Positions 1 to 7,609 of a stretch of 64,000 nucleotides of DNA are shown here, piece by piece. This DNA comes from Pirellula sp. Its GTDB lineage: Bacteria; Planctomycetota; Planctomycetia; Pirellulales; Pirellulaceae. A program made the translations under genes and the position numbers. The number at the start of each line of letters is the position of its first letter. Positions within the stretch are counted from its first letter, which is position 1. A model generated the notes under the pieces. The model searched no databases. It was not told the DNA's origin and worked only from the letters and a program-made list of their open reading frames with translations. The stretch spans positions 33,675 to 97,674 of the forward strand of contig JAJTID010000097.1 of assembly GCA_021300155.1 (NCBI GenBank), written 5' to 3'.

Positions 1-182
1 TCAAAGACACCGATGGCGACACCAGATAACAGCGCAGGTATTGTCGCAACAATCATCACTCGCCTCAATGCAGTTCCTGCAAGCAGCAGTCGAATGCCTG
101 ACCACGCAACCACCCACCAACGGAAGAGGCTAAAAGTCCGCTCGCCCGACCATGTTCGGTACCCAACATCCAGGACTGGCAT
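1..182 (-). CDS. ABC-2 type transporter permease, N-terminal fragment
   Basis: Partial gene; the reading frame runs off the left edge of the window after 60 codons. It begins at an ATG at 182-180 that shares one base with the TGA stop of the ABC ATPase upstream (TGATG), so the two are almost certainly translationally coupled. The visible part starts MPVLDVGYRTW and continues into a Trp/Arg-rich stretch and then a hydrophobic segment (about residues 40-60), as expected for the first membrane helix of an exporter permease. The function is inferred mainly from coupling to the ATPase; the fragment is too short for a firm family assignment. Confidence 0.7.
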   Translation of the reverse strand, partial: MPVLDVGYRTWSGERTFSLFRWWVVAWSGIRLLLAGTALRRVMIVATIPALLSGVAIGVF

Positions 183-1090
183 CAATCGGCTCCCGCGATT
201 TGCATAAAGATCTTGTCGAGCGAATTTCGAGCTTGATCCACTTTTTGAATGATGACTCCGCACTGAGTCGCGGATCGCCAAACAATGGATGCGTCTGACG
301 ACAGTAGTCCGTGTACGAACAAACTATTGACATCGGTTTGTTCGACGAGAAAGCGTTGTTGTTGCAATTCGACTTGAAGTTTCTCGACATCCGAGACAAC
401 CACCACATGCATACCGTTCTGCGTGGGCTTCTCTAATGTTTGCAAGGACTCATGCAATCGGACCGTTCCGTTCACCAGTACCGTGACATCGTCGCAGATT
501 TGGTGCACATCGTGCAGGATATGTGTTGACAGCAAGACCGTTTTTCCGAACTCGGTGGCGAGTGTTTTGATTCGCCCAAGAAATTCTTCACGCTGGTTCG
601 GATCAAGCCCAGTGGTTGGTTCGTCGAGAATCACAAGATCTGGATCGTGAACCAATGCTTGTGCAAACTTTAGCTTTTGACGCATACCGGTGGAGTAGGT
701 TTCGACATTGCGATACCTTTCTTGTTCAATATCGCAAAAGTCCATGACTTCATGCGCTCGCCGCAATGCTTCGGATCCAGGTAACCCTGAAAGCTGAGCC
801 ATCAACCGAACCGATTCGATCCCCTGAAGCCCTAGGATATAGCAATCGTCTTCCGGCAGATACCCAATGCGATCGCGAAGGATGCGTACGTCTTTGGGCC
901 ACTGCATTCCCAAAACCGTTCCGCTACCGGAGTTGGCGCGTACTAACCCGAGTATCGCTTTGATGAGTGTACTCTTCCCCGAACCGTTCGGGCCCAACAA
1001 ACCTGTGATACCTGGTCGGACTACGAAATCTACATTCTGCAATGCGGATCGTCGACCATACTGTTTGGTCAATCCTCTAATGTCGATCAT
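182..1090 (-). CDS. ABC transporter ATP-binding protein
   Basis: A 302-residue ATPase subunit expected to power an ABC-2 type exporter in the inner membrane. Walker A GPNGSGKST lies at residues 33-41, the signature STGMRQ at 133-138 and Walker B VILDEP at 153-158, followed by the D-loop and an H-loop (LLSTHIL). The C-terminal 80 residues form the usual accessory region of drug/lipid-type exporter ATPases. The start at 1090 (MIDIRGL) is preferred over an upstream ATG at 1147 because it begins exactly where this family normally begins. It overlaps the rarA stop by 14 bases. The permease follows with a one-base overlap. The substrate cannot be inferred. Confidence 0.93.
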   Translation of the reverse strand: MIDIRGLTKQYGRRSALQNVDFVVRPGITGLLGPNGSGKSTLIKAILGLVRANSGSGTVLGMQWPKDVRILRDRIGYLPEDDCYILGLQGIESVRLMAQLSGLPGSEALRRAHEVMDFCDIEQERYRNVETYSTGMRQKLKFAQALVHDPDLVILDEPTTGLDPNQREEFLGRIKTLATEFGKTVLLSTHILHDVHQICDDVTVLVNGTVRLHESLQTLEKPTQNGMHVVVVSDVEKLQVELQQQRFLVEQTDVNSLFVHGLLSSDASIVWRSATQCGVIIQKVDQARNSLDKIFMQIAGAD

Positions 1091-2450
1091 GGTTGCTATG
1101 CGTGCCAGTCTGTTCTGTCGGCATGGAAGGATCCGTACTATGTTCACCGAGTTTGGATTGAATCCATCGCCATCTCTTCGCTAGTTCGATTTCCTGGCCG
1201 GATTCGATCGGTTCATAATAACTGCGATCCACACCCAAGTAATCTTGAGCGGCAATTCCATTCGGAGAATTGTGCGAATACTGATAGCCAGTGGCGTTGC
1301 CCAAGGATTTTGCACCGGCATAGTGCCCATCGCGAAGATGTTTTGGAACGGGAATGACGCTCCCCTCGCGCACATCTTTCCGAGCTGCTGATATCGCGGT
1401 GGTTGCAGAATTACTTTTCGGTGCCAGGGCAAGGTAGATGACCAATTGAGATAGAGTCAGTTGGCATTCTGGCAAACCGATGAATTCACACGCTTGCATC
1501 GCAGAGACAGCGATTGAAAGAGCTTGCGGGTCGGCGTTGCCGATATCTTCGCTGGCCAAGATGACCAAACGGCGACACAAGAAACGAACCTCTTCACCCG
1601 ATTCTAAACTCCGTGCCAACCAATACAACGCCGCGTTCACATCGCAACCGCGAATACTCTTGATCAACGCGCTCGCTTGGTCGTAATGCTGATCGCCTGT
1701 CGGGTCGAATTGGAGTACTTTCTTCTGCATGCTCTCGCGCATCGCATCGATATCCACAACAATCGGCTGTGTCGTGGACGAAAGGACGGACAGCTCCAAT
1801 GCCCCGAGCGCGCGGCGCGCGTCTCCTTCCGCCATCCGAGCGCAATACTCCAACGCTTCGGTGGTCACCGTTGCTTCGTACATCCCTAAACCCCGGGACC
1901 AATCTTTCAACGCCCGTTGCAATAGCTGTACGATTTCGTTTTCGCCCAACAGATACAATTCGAAGACCTGCGATCGGCTCAACAACGCGCCGTTGACGGA
2001 AAAGTATGGATTACTCGTCGTCGCACCCACCAAAGTGATCGTTCCTTGTTCGACATCGGGGAGCAATGCGTCTTGTTGCGATCGATTGAATCGATGAATC
2101 TCGTCGATGAACAAGATAGGGCGGTTTCCTGTCGCTGAAAGCTCATCGCGCCCCCACTCCAATGCTTCTCGCAGCTCCTTGATGCCGCTGGTAACTGCGT
2201 TCAATTGTCGAAATGCCCCCTTCGTCTCGCTGGCTAGCAAATGAGCTAACGTGGTTTTGCCTGTCCCAGGTGGACCATAGAGCAAGATCGATTGCAGTCG
2301 TTTCGTTGAAATGAGTCGACGCAAAAGTTTCCCAGGTGCCAACAGGTGAGATTGTCCTGCAAACTCGTCGATAGTCTTCGGTCGCATCCTCGCTGCTAAC
2401 GGGAGCGATTTATCTCGATTCTGTTTTTCTGCATGAGCGAAGAGTTCCAC
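1077..2450 (-). CDS. rarA: replication-associated recombination protein A (RarA/MgsA AAA ATPase)
   Basis: A 457-residue AAA+ ATPase of the RarA/MgsA/WRNIP1 family, which acts at stalled replication forks and resembles clamp-loader subunits. Walker A GPPGTGKT is at 59-66 and Walker B LFIDEIHR at 113-120. A sensor-1 region (GATTSNP) and the family's C-terminal oligomerisation region (ALYWLARSLESGEE, then the HYAGAKSLG stretch) are present. The length is normal for the family. The start appears to be GTG at 2450. It lies 55 bases downstream of the sigma-factor gene and overlaps the ABC ATPase, so it may share a transcript with either. Confidence 0.95.
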   Translation of the reverse strand: MELFAHAEKQNRDKSLPLAARMRPKTIDEFAGQSHLLAPGKLLRRLISTKRLQSILLYGPPGTGKTTLAHLLASETKGAFRQLNAVTSGIKELREALEWGRDELSATGNRPILFIDEIHRFNRSQQDALLPDVEQGTITLVGATTSNPYFSVNGALLSRSQVFELYLLGENEIVQLLQRALKDWSRGLGMYEATVTTEALEYCARMAEGDARRALGALELSVLSSTTQPIVVDIDAMRESMQKKVLQFDPTGDQHYDQASALIKSIRGCDVNAALYWLARSLESGEEVRFLCRRLVILASEDIGNADPQALSIAVSAMQACEFIGLPECQLTLSQLVIYLALAPKSNSATTAISAARKDVREGSVIPVPKHLRDGHYAGAKSLGNATGYQYSHNSPNGIAAQDYLGVDRSYYEPIESGQEIELAKRWRWIQSKLGEHSTDPSMPTEQTGTHSNHDRH

Positions 2451-2505
2451 AAGAATCAGTCCCTGGCGTAGCGGGTGGCGATAAGGTTTTGTTCACAAAT
2501 TGGAA

Positions 2506-3159
2506 TCATCCCAGCTCAGGAAAGGACTCACGTTTAGCTAAGCGACTCAGAAGCGTTTTCGTTCGCAAGACAAAATCCGATTTGTAATTGGCGACTTGTT
2601 GCTCCGTCATCCGTAGCTTTTCAGCGATCTCTTTGTTTCCAACACCGGCAACAAAAAGCAACTCGATGCACTTGAGTTTCTGCCAGTCCTCTTTGGACTT
2701 CCATTTACCAATCTGTTCCTTCAACGCGTCGACGAGGGCCAATTCCTCGGAATCACGTCGTTCCACCGATCGAGCAATACTGCTCACGGCTCGATAAGGG
2801 GCAGGCGCCTGCTGTGCACCATCGCTCGAACCGTCCGGTGATGCGAACGAAGTCGTGTGGCGTCTGCCCTGACGACGAAGATGGTCGGTCAGTTTGTAAG
2901 CCGCAATCGAAAAAAGATAACCCTCGAGCGGGCGTTCGCAATCATAATTCGGCAGGCTATTCAAGAAGCCAACAAAGGTATCTTGAACGATATCTTCGGC
3001 GTGCGAACGATCAACAAGACGAGCGCTGACAAAAGCGAGAAGGCGCCCTTCAAAACGATCGATAAGCTGCTGCCAAGCATCGGCGCTCCCACTTCGAATG
3101 CTATCGACCAGCATTCGTTCTGGGTTCAAGGAGATCGCCGGGTTTGAAGGATTGTTCAT
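2506..3159 (-). CDS. ECF-type RNA polymerase sigma factor
   Basis: A 217-residue sigma-70 family protein. Region 2 lies at about residues 20-100: an AWQQLIDRFEGRLLAFV helix, then HAEDIVQDTFVGFLN, then a LTDHLRR segment. Region 4 lies at about 150-205 with a helix-turn-helix around NKEIAEKLRMTEQQVANYKS. The linker between them is Ser/Gly-rich. It is the last gene of a four-gene minus-strand unit: FHA protein, Ser/Thr kinase, anchored protein, sigma factor. Its ATG overlaps the preceding stop as ATGA, so it is translationally coupled. I infer that its activity is controlled by the products encoded upstream; no classical zinc-finger anti-sigma factor is visible. The YKS-containing HTH is typical of planctomycete-expanded ECF groups. 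Confidence 0.9.
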   Translation of the reverse strand: MNNPSNPAISLNPERMLVDSIRSGSADAWQQLIDRFEGRLLAFVSARLVDRSHAEDIVQDTFVGFLNSLPNYDCERPLEGYLFSIAAYKLTDHLRRQGRRHTTSFASPDGSSDGAQQAPAPYRAVSSIARSVERRDSEELALVDALKEQIGKWKSKEDWQKLKCIELLFVAGVGNKEIAEKLRMTEQQVANYKSDFVLRTKTLLSRLAKRESFPELG

Positions 3160-3950
3160 CCCTTGAGTTTAGCTTTTTCTCGCCGGGCCAATAGCCCTAC
3201 CAAACCCGACAAAAGCGTCATGCCGAGAAGCGAGGAACCACCCACGACTCCCACTTGCTTGGTTCTTTCGAGGACCTCCCGGTTTTTCTCCCAACCGCGA
3301 ATCACCGCCAACTCACTTTTCGAGATAAAAATTTGACGCCAAAGTTGATGATAGGACCCAGATGGCCTATCAACAATGTTCACATACTCTCGTTCTGGAA
3401 CGAGAAGTTTTTTCTTGATGTATTCAGTCGTTAGTCCAGCCAAATCAGTAGCCGAAACGCCATCGAGCAACACATTCTTTTCGAGGTAATCCCGAACTTC
3501 GCTAAGCAAAACATTATCGAGCTCGTTGCGACATTCTTCGACATTTGAGTGGAGGGAGGTGGCAATTGGAAAACGTAGCTCGTCTCCTTCCTTGCTGAGT
3601 CCGTCTCTTATCCATGCAGGAGCACTCTCATTTAGCAGTGGATTCGAGGATTCTGCCAGTGCTTCGGATACGAGCGTTGGCGATTTGGATTCTGCCGATT
3701 TCGCACCGGGAGCAACTGGCTTCTGGGGTTCTTCGAACGCATCTGCAGGAAGAGAATCATCGATCTCCGCTTTCCCTGGAAGTTCGGAATCCGCATCCAC
3801 CGACGAAAGCGTTGGCGGTCGTGATGATTTTTCATTCGATTCACTTGCGACAACGATCGCACTTTGAGGCTTATCCGTATCTGGTTTACCGATTTGAACC
3901 GTGAAACCAATCACGCCAAAAACAATTTGAATAACGATCATACTCTTCAT
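3156..3950 (-). CDS. hypothetical membrane-anchored protein between kinase and sigma factor
   Basis: A 264-residue protein of unknown function. A hydrophobic N-terminus (about residues 4-18) could be a signal peptide or anchor. It is followed by a long acidic, Ser/Pro/Ala-rich linker (about 25-110), a more ordered, partly helical domain (about 110-225) and a Gly/Leu-rich membrane segment near the C-terminus (about 232-254), ending in a basic ARREKAKLKG tail. The gene is six bases downstream of the kinase and overlaps the sigma-factor start by four bases. Position and topology suggest a membrane component of the signalling unit, perhaps the link that restrains the sigma factor, but no recognised anti-sigma domain is seen. 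Confidence 0.75.
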   Translation of the reverse strand: MKSMIVIQIVFGVIGFTVQIGKPDTDKPQSAIVVASESNEKSSRPPTLSSVDADSELPGKAEIDDSLPADAFEEPQKPVAPGAKSAESKSPTLVSEALAESSNPLLNESAPAWIRDGLSKEGDELRFPIATSLHSNVEECRNELDNVLLSEVRDYLEKNVLLDGVSATDLAGLTTEYIKKKLLVPEREYVNIVDRPSGSYHQLWRQIFISKSELAVIRGWEKNREVLERTKQVGVVGGSSLLGMTLLSGLVGLLARREKAKLKG

Positions 3951-3956
3951 GATTCC

Positions 3957-6131
3957 TTACGAGACCTGCGTGCTATCCTTATAGCTAAGCCAAGGAGACG
4001 CCATTTGTACTGCGAACGAGGTAACACCTGCAACAATCAAGCACCAGGGAGTTGGAAAGTAAAACAGCCCTTGGACCAACGCGGCCATCGCAACACTCCA
4101 GGCGATCGCCCAAAGACTGAATCGATGTTTGCGTAGGATATCCGATTGTCTCCACCATCGCACGATCCACATCAGCGAAGCAAAGTACGCGATGTGTGCC
4201 GCCAATAATGGAGAGCTACCTTCCCCGTAAAATCCTTTCCAAGATTTGTTCCAATCGTTTACTGAAAAATCAGGTGTTCTGATTTCAAATTGAGCCCACG
4301 ATGTCTTGGTGATTTCACTCCAAGGAACCATGAGGTGGTCGCTGATTCCATAGCTAACCATTCCTAATCCAACACCTGCCGACATCAAAACAAATCGATA
4401 GACAATCGAGTCTTCTACTTGTGCTTCCCAGCGTCTCGCAAAGTAAATTACGGTCCAACTAGTTAGCATTGCCATGATCGCCGTCCAAGCGATCCCACCA
4501 ATCCAACCGCTCGTGTCTCCTTCAATACGAGCCTGTGTTAACAAGGATCCTGCGAGGGCGATGACAGCAATAACCATTCCAGAAAATGTCCATGCTCTAG
4601 TCCGCGAATGAATTTGTGTCCAAAGGCCCCGATCCTTTAAAGCCGTTCGTTGGTCGCGCTGCCAATTCTTGAGAGCGACGCGGTATGGGATAGGGGCAGG
4701 CTTTGGAGCCGCCGGCGCTGCAACGAAATTAGGACTAGGAGCACTTCGCGGTTTCGGGTTTGCCGGCGAGGGCTGTCGCGGTGAACCAAACGGTGCGGGC
4801 TTGGAAGTTGGCTGCACTTTGCTCGGCCCGCCACTGATATACCAAATGAAGTAGTACACCATGTAAGCGCATAAAGCCAAAAATGCGAGCGGTGCTATCC
4901 ATCCGCCGTTGGTAACCAATAGGATAATGAGTCCGGCGATACCGAGTCCCTGCATGCCTTTTGGCAAGTTCCTGAACCAAGTCTGCACATCCCATATCGT
5001 TTGCTGGATCGCTCTAGCGACAGGCTCTTGGTAGAGATCACCTGCTATAGCCGCATTCGCCCCAACGGTGCCATTTCCAAGAACTGGTGTCATGACGGGG
5101 GAACCCGCGACTGTCGAGTGATCATTTCCTATTGGCTTTCCGAACGGAATCGAAGGACTTGATGCGAGTGGTTGAAGCACAGGAGGTATATTGGGGATCG
5201 GAAGCATATTGGAGCTTCGAACAGCCAGCCCGCTTCGATCCAGTTCCCAACCGATCGCTTGTAACAATTCTCGGCAGTCGCGATAACGCGACGAAGAGTT
5301 TTTTGCCAAGCATCTTTCTATCGCGGCTGCATAAGGTTGCGGAATCATGCTGACGTCAGGATCTGCAGTCAAATGCTTGAGTATGATCTCTTGGCTGCTT
5401 TCGCCGTCGAAAGGAACGACACCGGTGAGCATCTCGTAAAGGATGATCCCCAACGAATAGATGTCGATTTCTTTGCCATACTCACCGCGACCAATCTCGG
5501 GCGCCATGTAATGAAACGTTCCAACGCTCTCGGTTTGGCCACCTCGACGCGATGCACTGATGTATTTGCTCAAGCCGTAGTCGCCAATTTTCACCAAGCT
5601 ATTGTCGATGAAGACATTCGCAGGCTTCAAATCTCGGTGAACGATCCCTTGGTCGTGCAGGTAAGCCACACCGGCAACTAGCTGTGCGAAGAGCGTGATC
5701 GTCTCTTGCGTGTTGATGGTGTTGCTGTGACGGTCGATCTGTTCTCGCAGCGAGTCCCCAGCGATGAACTCCATGACAATCCAACCTTGCTCCTCTTTGT
5801 CGAAGCGGATGTCGTAGATGCCAACCAAATTAGGGTGGCGCAGATTCAAGCAATGGCGAACGCCACGAACTTCGACTTCGAGGTTCTTTTGAATTCGCTT
5901 CAGGGCAACTTCTTTGCCCGATTCACTTTCGGCGAAATAAACTTCTCCAAAGCCCCCCGATCCGACACCACGTTTGATGACGAAGCCATCGAGGGGTTTA
6001 TCTCCATTTCCATATTGGAACTTCATCGAAGCACCGACATTTCTCTGTTTTTCTGGCTGGGTGGCTTGTGAACGTGACTCGCGGTGGAGAGGTTTTTCAG
6101 CTGATTTGGAGCGATTGAGGATGGCGAACAT
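3957..6131 (-). CDS. serine/threonine protein kinase with C-terminal membrane region
   Basis: A 724-residue Hanks-type kinase. The Gly-rich loop GVGSGGFGEVY is at 55-65, the ATP lysine in VALKRI is K78, the catalytic loop HRDLKPAN is at 165-172, the metal motif is DYG at 184-186 (Tyr in place of the usual Phe), and MAPE is at 209-212. A Pro/Ala/Ser linker follows the kinase domain. The C-terminal half has about seven hydrophobic segments, so the cytoplasmic kinase is tethered to a multi-pass membrane module. The start at 6131 is supported by an AGGAAG site eight bases upstream. It sits between the FHA gene and the gene pair ending in an ECF sigma factor, so likely targets are FHA-bound partners and the sigma pathway. 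Signal and substrates are unknown. Confidence 0.93.
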   Translation of the reverse strand: MFAILNRSKSAEKPLHRESRSQATQPEKQRNVGASMKFQYGNGDKPLDGFVIKRGVGSGGFGEVYFAESESGKEVALKRIQKNLEVEVRGVRHCLNLRHPNLVGIYDIRFDKEEQGWIVMEFIAGDSLREQIDRHSNTINTQETITLFAQLVAGVAYLHDQGIVHRDLKPANVFIDNSLVKIGDYGLSKYISASRRGGQTESVGTFHYMAPEIGRGEYGKEIDIYSLGIILYEMLTGVVPFDGESSQEIILKHLTADPDVSMIPQPYAAAIERCLAKNSSSRYRDCRELLQAIGWELDRSGLAVRSSNMLPIPNIPPVLQPLASSPSIPFGKPIGNDHSTVAGSPVMTPVLGNGTVGANAAIAGDLYQEPVARAIQQTIWDVQTWFRNLPKGMQGLGIAGLIILLVTNGGWIAPLAFLALCAYMVYYFIWYISGGPSKVQPTSKPAPFGSPRQPSPANPKPRSAPSPNFVAAPAAPKPAPIPYRVALKNWQRDQRTALKDRGLWTQIHSRTRAWTFSGMVIAVIALAGSLLTQARIEGDTSGWIGGIAWTAIMAMLTSWTVIYFARRWEAQVEDSIVYRFVLMSAGVGLGMVSYGISDHLMVPWSEITKTSWAQFEIRTPDFSVNDWNKSWKGFYGEGSSPLLAAHIAYFASLMWIVRWWRQSDILRKHRFSLWAIAWSVAMAALVQGLFYFPTPWCLIVAGVTSFAVQMASPWLSYKDSTQVS

Positions 6132-6230
6132 GGCACTTCCTACATTTTAGCTCAACGATGGAGCTAATTCGAACATACTTGGATTTAGACTATGTGTGCA
6201 TTTTCGTTGACGGGTTCAAAACCTTGGGGA

Positions 6231-6812
6231 TTATTCCAAGATCATCGATATTTCATCACCACGTATCCTCTGGCCAACTTGAAGCGGTACTGGGGCGCGG
6301 ACGATCTGGCCGTTCAATTTCACGTTGGCCGTTGCAGGAATTCGGCAAAACCATTGCTCCCCATTCCGAAAAAGGGTGACCTGCTCCGACCAGTCTGGAC
6401 AGCGGATATGGCAACCCGACCCAGCTCCGAGAATACAAGATTCACCCAGTAAAATGGCTGATGTCAGCAGAGGTTGCCAGCGATTGTTTCCCAATAATTC
6501 TAAACGCGCGGTCGCGCTCAGCTTCGATGGCCGCGAGTACTGCAGCTCAATTCGCCCGAGATTGAATCTCATGCCATCTGCCAAAAGAACCGGGCGATCT
6601 GTCGGTGTACCTGCGAATTCGACGGTCTGAGTCGGTTGCAGCACATGATCTTCCCCAACCCGCTGAATGACAGCCGCGTTTCGACTGATGTCTCCGCGAA
6701 TGGCTAGATCCACAGAATTCCCTGGGTAAGCTTGCCCAATCGAGACCTCCGGCGAATCGCACAAAGCAAAACTGCCGACACCATCAATCCATAGAATCTT
6801 CGGAGCTGTCAT
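6231..6812 (-). CDS. FHA-like domain protein
   Basis: A 193-residue soluble protein that appears to contain two forkhead-associated (FHA)-like beta-sandwiches. Repeat one covers about residues 15-95: SIGQA, then DLAIRGDISRNAAVIQR, then LADGMRFNLGRIELQY. Repeat two covers about 105-193: LGESCILGAGSGCHIRCPD, then NVKLNG, then VGQRIRGDEISMIL. FHA domains bind phosphothreonine peptides. The usual SRxH motif is only partly kept in the first repeat (SRNA). It lies about 100 bases upstream of the kinase gene on the same strand and is the first gene of the FHA-kinase-anchor-sigma unit, which suits a scaffold or readout of kinase activity. Confidence 0.75.
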   Translation of the reverse strand: MTAPKILWIDGVGSFALCDSPEVSIGQAYPGNSVDLAIRGDISRNAAVIQRVGEDHVLQPTQTVEFAGTPTDRPVLLADGMRFNLGRIELQYSRPSKLSATARLELLGNNRWQPLLTSAILLGESCILGAGSGCHIRCPDWSEQVTLFRNGEQWFCRIPATANVKLNGQIVRAPVPLQVGQRIRGDEISMILE

Positions 6813-7306
6813 TGGAAATAGAAGTTGATAAGACTCGTAGCAAAGAGATTGGACGGATTAGACTAAACCACAGGCTAACCTAACAGTATTGATTAGGCGC
6901 TGTGGAAAAGGAATCTTGCTACATACCCTCCCGCTAGGAGGGTCGAGCGAAGCGAGGGGAGGGCAAAGAGTTAGGCGCCAATTCCGCGTAGCGTGGGACC
7001 ATCGTCCCGCGCGCAATGAGTAGCCGGTTCAGAGTTCCCCCTCCCCAGCCTATGGCCGCCGCTCCCATCGGGAGGGGAATTGCGTTCATCGCAAATAGGA
7101 CTATCCCCCCTAGTAGGTTAAAAAGAATTTTCTCTTTTTCTTAACGATGACCAGACGTGTCACCTAAGTCGTGCACATTCTTGTAAACCTAATGTTGGGA
7201 ACGGTTTAAGGAGTATGCACATCGGGTAAATCAACTCGACGACACATTCTTGGATCGCTCCCAAACCAATGCCCTCAAAGCCTTTAGGAAGAGCGTATTG
7301 AAAAGT
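6813..7306. other. non-coding region with GC-rich palindromes
   Basis: No plausible gene is seen between the FHA gene and the nrdJ promoter. The segment 6927-7082 is rich in short G- and C-tract palindromes, for example CCCTCC/GGAGGG around 6927-6945 and CCCTCCC/GGGAGGG around 7040-7077. At 6990-7011 there is one copy of a GGGAC-N4-GTCCC palindrome that recurs at 24.25-24.35 kb. The rest is featureless apart from AT-rich sequence near 7120-7145. Confidence 0.5.
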
Positions 7307-7334
7307 TTGACATCGCTTCACGAATCGCTAAACT
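7307..7334 (+). promoter_or_regulatory. sigma70-like promoter of nrdJ
   Basis: A consensus -35 hexamer TTGACA (7307-7312) is followed after 16 bases by TAAACT (7329-7334), a four-of-six match to the -10 consensus. It points towards nrdJ and lies directly upstream of two NrdR-like boxes, placing the start of transcription near 7341 and giving a leader of about 270 bases. Confidence 0.5.
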
Positions 7335-7346
7335 GGGCCGCAAATG

Positions 7347-7393
7347 ACGCAACATGTTGTGCATGCAATCACTGAAGGCACTACCTATAGTGG
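7347..7393 (+). promoter_or_regulatory. pair of NrdR-like boxes upstream of nrdJ
   Basis: Two 16-base imperfect palindromes, ACGCAACATGTTGTGC (7347-7362) and GCACTACCTATAGTGG (7378-7393), each match the published NrdR consensus acaCwAtATaTwGtgt at 12 of 16 positions, including C4, A6, T11 and G13. Their centres (7354.5 and 7385.5) are 31 bases apart, three helical turns, the spacing typical of NrdR box pairs. They lie just downstream of the predicted promoter. NrdR is the ATP/dATP-sensing repressor of ribonucleotide reductase genes; its own gene is not in this window. Confidence 0.6.
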
Positions 7394-7609
7394 TTGTCCG
7401 CAAAATTGGGCATTCGAAAATCTTTCCTTTTCGACCGTGGAAAGAGGACCGAAATCGGCGTCGGAAGCTTTGGTTAGGGTACGAAACCCGAGGTCGCATC
7501 GGAAGTTTTCTCATTGGTGTAGCAGGGCAGCTCAACGATTTTATTTGGTCGATTCAGCTTGCCCCATTAACAGCCTCATTTTTTGGAATCTCGAAGGAGT
7601 CGCACGAGT

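Noticed and set aside
7393..7609. Possible cobalamin riboswitch in the nrdJ leader
   Set aside because: I looked for the conserved B12-box (GCCACTG-like) and core segments and did not find them; the leader seems to be controlled by the NrdR-like boxes instead.
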